Shown: one piece after another, positions 46,850 to 59,529 of the stretch
How positions within the stretch are numbered: the first letter of the stretch is position 1
Layout of the letters: every line of letters begins with the position of its first letter
Assembly: GCA_027382625.1 (NCBI GenBank)
Contig: JAJKFJ010021419.1
Coordinates: 1-64,000 of the forward strand
Length of the DNA stretch: 64,000 nt
From: Tetmemena sp. SeJ-2015
Lineage: Eukaryota; Ciliophora; Spirotrichea; Sporadotrichida; Oxytrichidae
Reading direction: 5' to 3'
Program-made: the position numbers and the translations under genes
Notes under the pieces: model-generated
Database searches by the model: none
What the model saw: only the letters and a program-made list of their open reading frames with translations
What the model was told of the DNA's origin: nothing

Positions 46850-49497
46850 TTTTCCTTAGAACTAACGACCCTTTTGTTAAAAAAATGCATATCTGAAACG
46901 TTATTTGCTTCTCATAGATAAGTGAATACTCTTGCTAAATAGGATTTATGGGAGCGTTTGCTTTAAAAACCAAACATAATAAGTAGTTATTTGCTTAAAA
47001 TTGTGGCAATCCTGTTAGGGATATATTTCTCAAAGCATTCAATTGCTCTTATGGCTTTAAGGTTTGAAGTTATCCTCTATTGTTCATTTACTTAATTAAT
47101 ATAGATTTAATATTTTGTACAAATCTTATTATATTTAGAGACTCTCTAAAATAGAAAAATATCTCTTAAAAAATCTCATTAAAGAAGATATTTCAGTACC
47201 GACTGTCAACTTAAAATTAGTTAATACAAGTTTTAGATTATTTTAATTTTTATTTTCAGTATTTTTATTCATAGAAAAATTTAGTAATATACCCCTCTCT
47301 TTCCAATATTTATTTTAATTAATAAGTTCTCCTAATAATTACTAATTTAAAAATTTCAAATTTAAGTGAACTTATCATTAATTAAGATGTGTAGAGAATA
47401 GTTTGGGACTTATGCATTAATAGCTGATTTTTAGAACAATACTATTTCTTATCAATTATACTGAATCTGAAATAAAAAATTTAATGACTTCAAAGAACAA
47501 GGAAATACTAATGTTATACTTCAATTTACTCTCAAATACTTTTGGTTATATTCTTTGCTTTGCAAGTTCTAGAAAATCAATTCTTATTTGAAGGCATCAT
47601 TTTTATTTACTTGCTTTGCTTCACATTGACATCTGATTCGTAAATTTTTCTAATTCTTTCTCACTTCCTAAATTCTCTTTGCTTCTAAGTCATCTACAAT
47701 TCTTTATAGTGCTGATGATTTGGTTCTCTACTTTCGTTCTGGGGAGCTTTTACTTAGGAAGAAGTTCTTTTGTAAACAGCCTTAGTATTTGCTTTATTTC
47801 TAGCTTTGAACAAGTAGAGCGTTTTAGATGGAGAATTCACTAAATTCTTATCACGGATAAGTTAAGTCTAGGATGGAAATTGGAAGACTTGTTACAGATT
47901 TTGAGGAGACTTTATGGCACACTTGGATTATAATTTATAATCCTAAACTCCATCTTAGGAATATCACTATTGATGGAAAGTGACCTTCATAATGGTTTAA
48001 CTCTCTGAGGTTACTCTATTTTTGCTTATTATGGTTCTTCAAATGCCTCAGGTTCTACTAAATCAGTTTATGTGAATTTATCTGCAAATTTGAACTTAGG
48101 CTCATTACCTTAAATCAATTCAGATAAAGCTTCATTTATTTATTCCTAAACATCAACATCGTTGCGAATTTGCTCTTGTGGAACTTTACTATTGACTCTC
48201 AAATTGAAACTAATGTTAAAATTAAAGGTATAAAAGTGATTTGCAATGAAATTTTCTTGCTGTGATTAAACTTACGAAAAGACTGTGGACCGAGGGGATT
48301 CTTCCTTCTCTCTCATTTCTTCTTTCTCCTTTTCGACAGATTCAGAAGTAGATTCTTAGAGACTGTCAATGAGTTATTAGACACGAATGTCACTTTAATA
48401 ATCTTAAAGTTTGTTCATGTTACAGAATTCTCCTTCTCTTCATCCAAGAGATCAGCATTTAAAGATTGTTGCCTTCTTTATCGGGGAGCTTGTTGAAGGA
48501 AAAGCGAAGTGCCCTTCTCTTTGATTTAGATTTCTTTAATCTCTTTTTCTATTGTTGCCATTAAATTATAATCCTTTATTTAATTAAGATTCCTTTATAT
48601 ATTAAGAAGTCTAAATATTGATTTTATTTTAATTACTAAAATATGTAATCTTATTAGAATAATTTTATTTTTGTGCCTATATTATATTTAAAAAATAAGT
48701 TTACTGATTAATTTTGTTTAAAAAATTAAATTCTCTAGATTTTATGTTTTTTGTTTTAAAAAATAGATATGGATAAACTTTTTATCCATAAAACTCTTCC
48801 TTAAAGAATATTTTTAAAATGTAGTTTTATCAAGTTGCTCTCGGACTCCTCTCTGCTCTCTTATGCTCGTAAGCATTCTTTGAACATCCACTAAGTCTGT
48901 CATATTCTATAACTTGATGCATGTCATCAAGAGATCCTCTTCTTTTGATTCATCAAGAGATTCTTTGTATTTTTGATTTTTGCCTCTATTAGTTTCCTCT
49001 CTAGAACCCATGCTGTATATTCTCAGAAAATATATCTGGCCTCTGTTTCGTATATCTCCTTTATTCAACAGGCATTAAATATAAGTCTAAAAGAATTTTT
49101 GTAGGCGAGTAAATTCGAACACTGAAAGCTTCAAATTTATCAGCGAACATGTTGATCATGGCCAAGACATCTTCGATCTTATTTGCGGGAACAATGATTA
49201 ATCTATCTTTGCAGTAGATAGCCATCTTTTCATTCTTTACAAGTTTCACGGAAACATAATTTCTATCAATGTACCCCCCCCCCGAGCCTTCTGTTGTACA
49301 TTGCCCTTTAGATTTTCTCAAAAACTTGTTAATAACAAGCTTTTGCTTCCTCTGAGATCTCCTTCTAAGACTGATCGTCCACCTATAAAGCTGGTATCAA
49401 TCTTATTGCAGGTTTACAAGAGATTATTATCTCTGAATCTTCTAAATTTATTCAATTTAGAAATTATATCATTAGTAAATTATTTGCTCTAAAGCAT
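46850..49497 (-). pseudogene. Paralogue C of the tandem family, degenerate
   Basis: ATG 49497-49495 (MLQSKQFTNDIISKLNKF) matches the start of copies A and B. The core follows at 49260-48950: YVSVKLVKNEKMAIYCKDRL, IIVPANKIEDVLAMINMFAD, AFSVRIYSP, YLMPVEQRRYTKQR and ENIQHGFQRGNQQRQ. It is broken upstream of the core by a TGA near 49317 and by a run of ten C (49274-49283, read as G on the coding strand). From about 48900 leftward no convincing frame is seen until a short stretch near 46900, reading EYSLIYEKQITF, which resembles EYSLSYEKQDQF behind copy A. The distance from the start (about 2.6 kb) is close to that in A (about 2.4 kb). It is probably a pseudogene, or its pieces are scrambled. Confidence 0.5.
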
Positions 49498-50450
49498 ATT
49501 TTCTAATAATTAACCAATAGATATATAAATTATCTGTTCAAATGAATAGTCAAGGGATATAAAAATTTGCAAATCTCATTTCTAAATACTTTTAAACCCA
49601 AAAAATACACCTAAGAAACTTGAAAATAGTTAGTTATCATACACCACACGGCAGTAATAAAGAAATATTGTGTTTATATAACATATATAGAGATAAATTT
49701 ATTGAAATTATTCTTTTTAAACAAATTATATTTTGACTCTCTATTGTTCATTTACTGTAAGGACTGACTCACGAGAGCAGGGTGGGGCTAGTCAAGATAA
49801 AAAACGAAATAAATTAAGCGAAATGATTCAAGATATATCTACTGCAGATGCTAGGATATTGATTACAAGGATTGAGGTGGCTGTAGATGATTATTTTAAT
49901 TTCTGAGCATTGAAATAGTAGAATGGGAACTCATGCCATATTAAGATAAAGCTAAAAGATATTTAGCCAACTACATCTTATGGACGCTGATACAATAATT
50001 AATGGTCCTCTCTCTGAGAAATCTAAGTGGTCTTTATGGATCCCAGATGCACCTCATGTCCTCGGTATCTATCTTTAAACGAGGAATCGAGAAGTCTGAG
50101 CTGATCTCTGTAGTCCAAAGTAGATTAGAGTCTTAAATAATTCGTTTAATTTCAAGCTAATAAAATAAGATAGTTAGTTCCTATCTAAGGTAGGTGAGCT
50201 AGATAGTTGACTTGCTATTTTGACAGCCGAGTTTGTATTGCTTTGATGGTGCCTTGCTTGGCTTGGATTTCTGGGTTGCATATTTTTCTATACTCTTCAA
50301 TAAAATATGCTTTAATTCGAGATAACTACTTATTTTCCTTTTCTAATTAGGATCTGAATGACCTTGCAATATTAAAAATCAACAGTACAGAAATCTAAAT
50401 GAGAGATTTCATTGATAAGAAGCGATAATAAGAAATTTAATTTAGGAGTA
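49498..50450. other. Spacer between the tandem family and the protease N-terminal segment
   Basis: AT-rich to about 49750. A less AT-rich stretch follows (about 49755-50330) with only short open pieces, such as one ending at TGA near 49905. Nothing is supported as a gene. An 18-bp sequence at 49739-49756 repeats one at 47075-47092. Confidence 0.4.
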
Positions 50451-51140
50451 ATGAGCGTAAAAATCATCAGCAATAAGTCTCAACCAATTTGTGATCCAAA
50501 ACTAAGGAATTGTATTACCGCTCTTCACAGGATTATAGCAGCCACAGTAATCGCCCTCTTCTTCTCTTTGAGAGTTGAGGCAAAGGTTTTTCATTTCAAT
50601 TTGACAAGAGAGGAGAGAGTAAAGAGTATAAACGGTAAAAGTATAGAACAGATAAAGAAAGAGCTTTTTCAGTAGCTTTTGATAGAGATAGATGAGAACG
50701 GGTTCACGACTGATAATTATTAGAACTCAAATCAGTCCGATACAATATTCTCAACTGTATGATCACAACAAACTATCGATGGCAACCTACTCACCAAAGA
50801 TCAGAACCTCGAGGAAAATGATATAGATGATTATTAATAAAACAAGGAAATGAAAAGAAGTAGAGGTGGAAGGCTGCTTGACACGATGAGAACGGAACTG
50901 TTTCCAATATTGGACAATGTTGCATTCTTAACCTCGATAGCTTTCGGTTCTCAACATTAACAAATGCAGCTGCTAGTTGATACCGGATCTAGTGTAAATA
51001 TTTTCCCTTGTGTAAATAACTTTTAGTGGACATGGGTTGGACTGACTGATTATAAATTTTATCAAATTAACACTCAACATATTTTTAAAATTGTGAAAAT
51101 TAAAGAAATATTTCTACCATTAAAGTCTATTACAGTTAAG
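50451..51140 (+). CDS. N-terminal part of a pepsin-like aspartic protease (first DTGSS)
   Basis: ATG 50451 opens MSVKIISNKSQPICD, then a hydrophobic signal-like helix (IIAATVIALFFSLRVEA) and a charged propeptide-like region with TREERVKSINGKSIEQIKKE. A TGA stands in frame at codon 104 (50760-50762). The frame continues to LLVDTGSS at about 50985. A 33-nt intron (50994-51026) interrupts it, then WTWVGLTDYK. The order LVDTGSS-WTWV is the first catalytic aspartate and following strand of pepsin-type (A1) proteases. Coding fades after about 51090 and meets the stop of the convergent gene at 51145. The flap, second aspartate and C-terminus are absent here. They occur in two copies at 59.5-63.5 kb, so this is either a detached germline segment or a truncated paralogue. 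Confidence 0.75.
50994..51026 (+). other. 33-nt intron inside the DTGSS/WTW region
   Basis: GTAAATATTTTCCC at the 5' end, AACTTTTAG at the 3' end, phase 0. Removal joins LVDTGSS directly to WTWVGLTDYK, as expected for the active-site strand of A1 proteases. Confidence 0.85.
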
Positions 51141-51144
51141 CAAG

Positions 51145-54100
51145 TCATTGAGCCTTGAGCATACTCTGTTGATTCATTTTCTCAATACTTCTCTGCCTGC
51201 TTGCTGACCTAATGGTCTCTCTCAAAATTTACTTGTATTTGTTAATCCATTCAGTTGTAAGATTAGGTCTAAGCTTTGGCTTTGCCCTTTAAGCAGCTCT
51301 AGTATTCTGCTCCTCTAGCATCATTTCGAATTAGCGAATGTACTGATCTTCAATAGCCTCCATCTCCTCATCGAAAAAGCTTCCATCCTCTTATTCTCCC
51401 AAACGCTCGTCCTCAAATATATCATGCTCTCCACCAGCTCCTCGTCGACTCTATCTCAACCTTTCATTTTGAAGATGATGGGGTTGACTATCGAAAACTG
51501 CATCCACATCATTGATAGTCCTGATAATATTGTAGCAAGGCAACTGCTTACTACCTATTATGCACCCTCCTTCTCCGTCTCCATCGTCATTTGCTGCTTA
51601 AACATTTTCGAGCTTCTTTTTCTTCTTGTTCTTATTTTTTCTCTTCTTCTTAGCTGCAGCCACCTAATCTCCTCCCTCTTATTGATTTACTGCTGGCTGT
51701 TAACTAGGAGGTATCAGGAAATTGTCAGTGCCTATTCTAATGTTCTTAAGGACAGATGCCGTACTAACACCTGGTTTGCTTGTCTCATGCTCGATGTATT
51801 TAATTACATCATTTATCTAGTATTTCCAAATGTCAGCTGCGTTATTTGCTGCTTAAGCTGCACTTCCAATCATCTAGCTCTTCTCCTGTTAACTCATAGT
51901 CTTAAAAGGATTCTGCTCAAGTTAAGTAGAAGAATTTGCTTGACCTTAGTTACTTGACCTTTACTTATCAGAAAGTAAGTTATTCTAATTCTGCTACACT
52001 TTTGCATCTAAAGAATAAAAGTTATCAAAGAAATTGAATTTAGACTTCTCTCTCTGCTCCCTATCTCCCTAAAAATACTTGGTGTTCTTTGGACTCACCT
52101 TAATCCCCAATCTACGATTCATTTCCTCCTCCCTTCTCTACTCTTCCTCATCTTCAGTTAATTAGCTCTCCTCCCTCTGTTCTTTAAGATAACTCTTTCT
52201 ACCTTAATTTTCTTCCCAATCTGATTAAAATCTAACTCTTCTGATCCCGATGACTTCATAATTTGGTCCCTCATCTTCCTCGTCTGAGGATTCCAAGAAC
52301 AATTTTGCTCGCTTCTTCTCTCTGCTTCTTTACAATGCATTTCTCTTCCTATTTTTCTTTTCAATCTTCTTAGTTTGCTTTAATACTGGTTTGGAAGGGG
52401 TGTTTGTCTATGCTTTTATTTTATCAGAGAGATCTTATTATAAACTGCGGTTATTTACAATTTCTCTCTCGAGTTGAGTTTATCCTGCTACAGTATGCTT
52501 TAATTTACACTCTTCCACATCCTCTTCTGCTTCTTATTCATCATCTTCTTAATCATTTTTGTCGTAGAGGCAGATTCATTTAATTTGAGTACCATCACCA
52601 AGCTGCCCTGTTTACTTCGCAAATTCACGGATAAAGGCAGACTTGGATTTATTGCAAGTAGCAGCTGCGGCAGCCTAACTGAGGATCTAGTTTCTCTCTT
52701 CAGCCGTGAATAGAGAAGGAGCATTTAAAAAAGCTTCAGGAAGGCCTGATGCGGTATTGAAGAGAGGGTTGGGTGCTTAAAAGAGCTAGTGAGATTGCTT
52801 CTTTCCCATGGGAAGTTTTAAAATGTTTTCTTAAGTGTACTTAGAAAGGTGAGCTAGAAGAAGGAGAGCAGAGGAGGGCGAATGAATATTTAAACTAGGA
52901 GGGAGGTAGGCACTTTGCGAGAGAGAAGAAGAATTAAATAATTTAAGGAAACTTACCTTGTTACTGATCTGCTGAAGGAGGCTTTGCGACCTATGGCTGT
53001 GATTATGCAACAGTCTTTTAGTCTGAGGGAGGTCCCACAAAGTTATTGTATTGAATGTTGTGGCCCTTAGGTGGGTTATGTGGCAGAGCATTGGTTTCTA
53101 TTCCATAATCATCAGCATCGTCTTCATCCTCTTCTGCGGCTTCGTCTTCCTCTTCAATGATATCCGTCTCCTCGAGGATGTTATATTTTGTCTCCTTTCC
53201 TTCATCTGAATCATCGCTGAGCCATTCCAGCTAGTCACACACCAGCTGAGATAATTCTTAATGTAGAATTTAATTTGAAGATAGTCTGAGCTTATTGGTT
53301 GGATTGAAGGAGATGTAAATAAATTTAATGTTACCCTGTGGATGCATAGGAACGCTTTTGATACCGCTCTCAACTACTTCATGCAGCTTGAAAAAATCTT
53401 GGTGGTAAAGGTAGCGATACCACTCCACCCATCTCTACCGTAATACCTAGACACACCCACTATTTATTTATAAACTTGTAAAGTTTCATTCACTGAGGTT
53501 ATTCTTGGCAGCTCCTGCTCCACCTACTCCTGTAGAGCTTGCACTACCCACACTCGCATGCTTTACCACTTGTCTGAACTTGCGAAGTTAATTTACTAAA
53601 TCATCTTCAAAGTTCTCGATGTAGCATTGCGACTGGTATTCCTCCCTGTCTAGTTCCCCATTCAAGAAAGGAGTCTTCAAGTCTTCCACTATCTAGTCTT
53701 TGAATTGTAGGATGAGTTTGTTTATCAAAGGGTCGTGAAGGATAAATAGCACGAAAAAGTTCTTAAGGATAGTATGAAACTTCATCCCCAGTACAGTGCC
53801 GTTGGAGGGCGTAATGTTTGCCTTGTGGACTGAGGTTAGTCTCTTGACTAGTTTATGTTGCTCAATGGTGAACATCCTGTTCTTTTGATACTATGATTGC
53901 TGCTCCTAAGTAAGATTGGTGGTCTGCGGCTGGTTTTGCTACATCTCTAATTGCTGTTTGACTTGAGCAACTGCGCCCTTTAGGTAAGTGTGGTAGCTGG
54001 TGAGATTGGTCTAGATGTCTTCGAACAGCTGCCTGAACTCTCTGCACTTTTATTTGTAGGAGAGGTGGTAGTTCATGATCGTGTTGAAGAAATTCAGATA

Positions 54101-55149
54101 GAATACCTTGTTAGTATCGTAGGGTTTAAACATAATCACTGTACTCAAATTAATTAATATTTTTACTCTGCTGAGAAGTCTATGGACTTACACTTTGACT
54201 TTAGGTGTTCTAAGGGTTAGAAGTGACCATCATCACTTGGTTTAATCGCTGGTGTAGGTATTTCAGAATCTTCTTCAAGTTGTGCACTATCTTTATACAA
54301 ATTAAATGAATGCAGATGTTAATAACTTGGCATAAATGTGAGTCTCAATCTGAATAACATGATCTGGAACTCCATTCTGAAAATTAGAGCTGGCATGTTG
54401 GCTTTCCTCTGAAATAGCTATTATACCTCTCGCACAGTGCCTTCATCACTTAAAAAAATAGACACAATAAATGATCCCACTTTCCTCTGTTCCTTCTCTT
54501 CTACGTTGTTGCTCGATCTGGAAATGAAACCTTTCAATAACTGGTTCAGTTCTGAATCATGGAGAGCCAGTCCCTACATTCCAAAGTCATGCTCTACTCT
54601 GAGGTGTTTCAAGTATCTGAATCGCTCGTGCATAAGTGACTTCCATAAGAATACTCCATTATTTGCCAACGCATAAGCACTGAATTTAATAATTAGTTGC
54701 ATACATTAAGTTATTTATTTCTAATCCTTGATGAAAGGTGTTTAAATATACTGTCTCTGCACCTCCCATCCTTGATACTTGCCATATAATTAGTTTCTTT
54801 TCTCCACAAAACTTTGTAATACCTCTGATGGCTTTAGCTTGGTGTTAACCTTGCGCTGAGAAATCTCGAGTTAGCGGTACTCTTCCTCCCTGATTTCCAA
54901 GTCTTCAGCATTAACTTTAAACTTCTAAGGCACTTCCTGCTCCTTCAAGCTATCAAGCATGGCTTAAGTAAGTGGCAAGGAAGAGACTTGTGATGTGTAA
55001 GCCTTCAAGTACTCTTGAAAATCTGCGAGTAGTGCATTTAGATGAGTTGAGCTAAGTTAAAGAGGTTCCTACTGCCCGTTTCCAGGTAAGTTTTAAGATC
55101 CTGGCTGGCCTGCCTTGACTTTCTTCTTGGTCTTTTTATTGCCTCCCAT
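51145..55149 (-). CDS. Large hypothetical protein with lysine-rich and acidic regions
   Basis: ATG 55149-55147 begins MGGNKKTKKKVKAGQPGSQ. A helical N-terminal domain follows: FQEYLKAYTSQVSSLPLTQA, AEDLEIREEEYRQLEISQRK, YALANNGVFLWKSLMHERFR. The middle (54000-53500) has MFTIEQHKLVKRLTSVHK, LILQFKDQIVEDLKTPFLNG and GELDREEYQSQCYIENFEDD. The C-terminal part is one long open frame with NRRLGIKVSPKNTKYF, a basic run (KKKRKNKNKKKKK) and an acidic end. It closes at TGA 51147-51145. Several introns or IESs are implied by frame changes around 54360-54050, 53460-53380 and 53100-52700. The total is about 1,200 residues. The basic runs suggest a nuclear or RNA-related role, but that is inference; no family is recognised. 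Confidence 0.68.
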
Positions 55150-55404
55150 TATTTTTAGTAATTTAATTTACAAATCCACTCCTTTGAAATTATTTAAAAC
55201 GCTAATACTATCCACCGCAACCTGATACTTACTCCATTTCTTCAATTTTATTCTGCTCATCCTTACATTTATGTTTGATAGAACAAAAATCTTCAACAGT
55301 GAGAATTGTATATAGTGAATTGAAGCTTTGAAGCAAGGTTAGTTTTAGTTAATAAGCGATAATGAGGAATTAAATTTAACTATTTAAATATTAATTGACT
55401 AATC

Positions 55405-58400
55405 ATGAGCAGTGGTAGTTTGAACAATAAGAATAATGGTCACCACCCTCACCAACTCTCTCCATACATATATTATGTTTACTCAGATTGAGGAGCACCT
55501 AGAACTTCATGCACTCAGAGCAAGATTCTCAAGCTATTATACAGTTTAAAACTTTCGATTTTTAAGCATTGAGATAGAATGAACGCTATAACTCAAAGAA
55601 CGCTGATTCTTCTGCTCTCTAAAAGATTATAATATCATTTCATATATGTAATCAAAGATTCAAGGCACGAGACAATTGCAGCAAGACATCAAAATAAGCA
55701 CAGGAGATCGCTTTAACTAAAGAGAAAGAAATTACTAAGACACATATGACGACATAGAGCAGTCGCAAGAGTTTAGCTATTTGGATAACTCACAGTATAT
55801 CTTTATACTTTGATTTTTCAATTTTACACAGTTTCAATAAATTCATGAAGATTTATCTACTTCCATAACAGACTATTAGAGTAACTTCCGCACAAGTAAG
55901 ACACAGCGTCACCTAGACAACTAGTAAAGCTCTTAGAAGCTATCATCTGGTCGTAGCGGGTGTTATGACACCTCCCTCCAAGAGGGCAACCTGAGTCTCT
56001 ACCCTTCTTTAGACTAGCTAAACTTCTATTCTACACTTGAGAGAGATGCCTACTTACAGGCTTAGAATGAGATAAAGGCTTTGAATTAGAAGATTCATGG
56101 TATGAAAGTAGATATAAAAGACATTCATAGTAGGCTAAAGCGATCGGAAACTATCAAAGACAAGTCATTGCAAGAGCTAGAGAGAATTGAACAAGAGAAT
56201 CACGAATACGCGGAACAAAACAAGGAGCTTCAGTCATAAGTAAAAAAGTTTAGTATTTGTAGTATATCAGTCAAAGACTCTCAATCAAGAAGCAGAGATT
56301 AAGTTCTTGAGAGCCCTAAATTAGAAACTGAAAAGCTTCTTGAAGGATAAAGCATTTTAGTAGAACGACTTTCTATTCGGTATAGATGACTCAATAATGC
56401 AAATCCTTTATTAGAATATGTAAATGGAATCATTACTTATTCTCATCCTAGACCAAAGTTTTTCGCCTGAATCGAGCAAACTGAATCACGCAAGCACGGC
56501 TTTGTCTAAAGACTATTAGTCGGGAAGTAAACTAAGAGAAGGCGGGGGAAGTTAACAACGCAGTCCTTAAAAAAGCAAGACTGAAATGTAATAACAGTAG
56601 TATATGGAAGATATAAAGAGAAGTCTTGAGTAAATTGCAAGTCAAAATCTATAGAGTGACGGCTCTTCCAAAGGAGAGTAAGTTTTATACATTTTTTTAA
56701 AAAAATAAGAAGTCTCTATTAAAGCCGCGCAAGAAATTGCTCTTCTTAAGTAAAAAGTTGCAATGCAGGATCAATATGCTTAGCAGTTGAAAGATTCAAC
56801 CTAGTTCCAGCAAGAGACTTACCAAAAACTCAGAAATGATTATGATCATTTAAGAGAAAAGTATTCGCTACTTAAAGTCAAGAATGATCAACTCTCTTCT
56901 GAACTTTAATAAAATCATTAAACATTTTATAACTCGCTATGACGAAGAAGGAGAGAGATGCAGCAATCATTTAAACTCCTATCAATAGTGCGATGAAGCA
57001 AAGCAACTAGCAAGCGACTACTAACTATCCTCAAATAACTTTGAGGTCAAAGCGAAATCTAGGATTGGAGTAACTCAATGACGATAAATAAGAGCAAACC
57101 CAGATCGATAACTCAATTCTTATGCAGTAAATGCTATAAATGCCTCAGCAATCGCTTTTTGATGAACTGTAAGGCTATAACGCAGAAGGAAACAGCCTTC
57201 TAAATTTTAGCAATCACTAGTTTGCAAATCTAAATTCAAACTCAAAGCTAAAGCAAACTGCAGAGAAATTAGACTCCACTCAAAAAGACAAAAATGGGGC
57301 TCAAAACGCTAATACCTCTGATTTACAAATGTCAATGATCCAAGATAAATCTCTCTAATAACTCATATAGATTCATTCAGAGATAAATGATAAGGCTAAC
57401 AGCGAGGCTAAAGATAGGAATAAGAAATAGGCAATAGATAATGATACTGAGAAACCAAATTCTTTGTAAGAGAAAGCGAAAGCTGAAGAAATTGAACTAG
57501 CTAAAAAGAATAATATACTCCTCAATCTTATTCTTAGCAAACTGAACGATCCAGAGAATAGAGGCATCATGAATTCTAATTAAGAGCCTCAAAAATAAGT
57601 AGAAAAGATGATGAGCATAAGTGATCAACAAAGTAATGTGAAAAGGAATTCTGGAAAGGGGAACTCTTACTTCTAAGAGCAAGCAAAGCAAGGCTACTCC
57701 AATAATTCTCTTACAAACAATTCTGGATCCACTCCTACCAATTTAATTTTAGAGGCTTCTCACAATAATCACTCCTCTTAAAGCAGCTCTAGAAGATCTG
57801 GGCGTCTGAGCACGTCATAAGTAGCAGGAGCAAACTCTTAAGTCATGTCAAGTCATCTTCAGTAAGCAAATACTTTGCTAGAAAGTGGAATATTCCCTCA
57901 CTAGGATAGTCAAAATCTAAGGCTCACTTGCAAGTAGATCATTTTTAGAAGAAGATCATTTTGGAGGGTAAGGACCTACTGGTAAAACTGTAGATGCCTC
58001 AAGAATAATTTCCTCATCGCAACAACAAGAAGACTAGTCATTTTTTGAGGATTATAAAATGCTTATAGAGCAGACCTCTTAAAAAGGCTAGCCTCCCTAT
58101 TAAAATCCTGAGTTTAATGACGATCAATACCGTAGAAATAGTGGATACTAAGCAGTACCAACAATGAGCAATAACCTAGAACCTATCTATGAGGATTAAA
58201 ACGATGATTTGAACTTTTCGCATATGACTCTAAAAAGTTTGGAGCGAGATCATCCAGTCATAGAATAGAGAGTGTATAACCAAGACTTTATTCTAGATGA
58301 GTTCAGAGATGACCTGTTTGTAAGAAAGAAGAAAATGGTTTTGAATAATCCTCGGCTGAATAACATAGATTCTAAGTCTGAGCAACCCTACAGGAAAACT

Positions 58401-59421
58401 TCTAACTTTGATATACTCACAGGTTTTAACTTGCTGCCAAAGAGAGATGAGGATCTAGGCAAATTGGAGTTTTACAGTACAAATGAGAAAGATCAAGAGC
58501 CCTTGCTACAATCAGTAAAGGTATCTTTAAACAGATAATGGGCTAACGAGAGAATGATATCGTTTCACAGATCTCTATAAACTAAAACTTGTTATCAATG
58601 AATCACCCTCATTTTATAATTAAAATTGTTTGTTTCTATTAAGGTATTCCTCAGTCAAATTATGATTAAGGTCTTTTAATGAACAGTAATTTCAGTGGCG
58701 AGACAAAGAGATATTCTTAAGAGCTAAACTAGAGGGATTAAATTCAATAGAAGAGTAGGAACGGACAACCTAATAATATTGCAAGATGATTTCACTCATT
58801 AAACATTTTATTCTAGAAACGTTCTTCCTCCTAAAAGTGTCAATTTCACTTTATTCTTTGATAAATTTATTTAAACTTTTCTTTTATAATATAGTAAAAT
58901 CGTAGCCTGCAATAAAGCAACTGTACGAATAATCAGCTTTCAATGGCATGCTGGGTGGAATCTATTCTCTTCCTTTCTAAAGGAATTTGCAGCTCTAACA
59001 GCAGCAGCAGCAGTAGCAACAATAATTATTAACTATGGATTCAGTCTCCAAATAGCCTCCTCTCGAAATGAAAAGAACCTCTTGTCAGGCTCTGTTACCA
59101 CAAAAGCAGCTGAAGAGCTCAAAGGCTCTTTCAAGCAAAAATCTAGAAACTATAAATGATATAATCATCTAAAAATTTCACATTTTTATAATGATATGAT
59201 TAAAAGAGTATGATAAAAGTGTCAATACAACTTTGTTGTTGAGGCAGTCCATAGTGGGGAACTATCTCCTCAACTACCACAACATGGGTCAAGGCAGCAG
59301 CTAAACTAATTTGAGAAAAGCCCCTGGCACTCCACACGGCATGGGATCTGGATTAAATTCTAATTCCACCTCCACTCTATTAAACTCAGAATATAGTCAG
59401 CACCAATTTAATAAAAACTGA
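55405..59421 (+). CDS. Coiled-coil, Q/S-rich hypothetical protein
   Basis: ATG 55405 opens MSSGSLNNKNNGHHPHQL. After an early frame change near 55485, coiled-coil sequence follows: YLQAQNEIKALNQKIHGMKV, DIHSRLKRSETIKDKSLQEL, ERIEQENHEYAEQNKELQSQ. More charged helices and S/N/Q-rich linkers continue through 57000-58540. A well-ordered piece at 58270-58530 reads YNQDFILDEFRDDLFVRKKK, then TSNFDILTGFNLLPKRDED. The last segments (58930-59160 and 59215-59421) carry a polyglutamine run and TLLLRQSIVGNYLLNYHNM, closing at TGA 59419-59421. AT-rich breaks near 58620-58660, 58800-58890 and 59150-59210 are probable introns or IESs. The composition resembles cytoskeletal or centrosomal coiled-coil proteins, but no family is identified. 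Confidence 0.62.
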
Positions 59422-59529
59422 CTCAAAAATTATAATTTTAAGGTTTAGATATAAAAGCCAAAAGCACTTAGTTTTCTATCATATATTTTAAAGATAAAGA
59501 TTCAATCTTTCGATTATTTTTTTCAGGAC

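Noticed and set aside
47820..47990. Plus-strand frame starting MENSLNSYHGQVKSRM as a gene
   Set aside because: It is open for only about 50 codons, has no continuation, and no family was recognised. Left unannotated for lack of support.
28726..50762. TGA as a sense codon (Trp or Cys) throughout
   Set aside because: TGA ends the channel, the LRR protein, the second protease copy and others exactly where expected. The internal cases do not align with conserved Trp or Cys.
51424..51957. 177-codon plus-strand open frame rich in Leu/Ser/Cys
   Set aside because: It is the antisense of the long, Gln-coded C-terminal frame of the minus-strand gene at 51145-55149.
53693..54047. Minus-strand small frames here as separate genes
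   Set aside because: They are pieces of the large gene at 51145-55149 in or beside its main frame once TAA/TAG are read as Gln.
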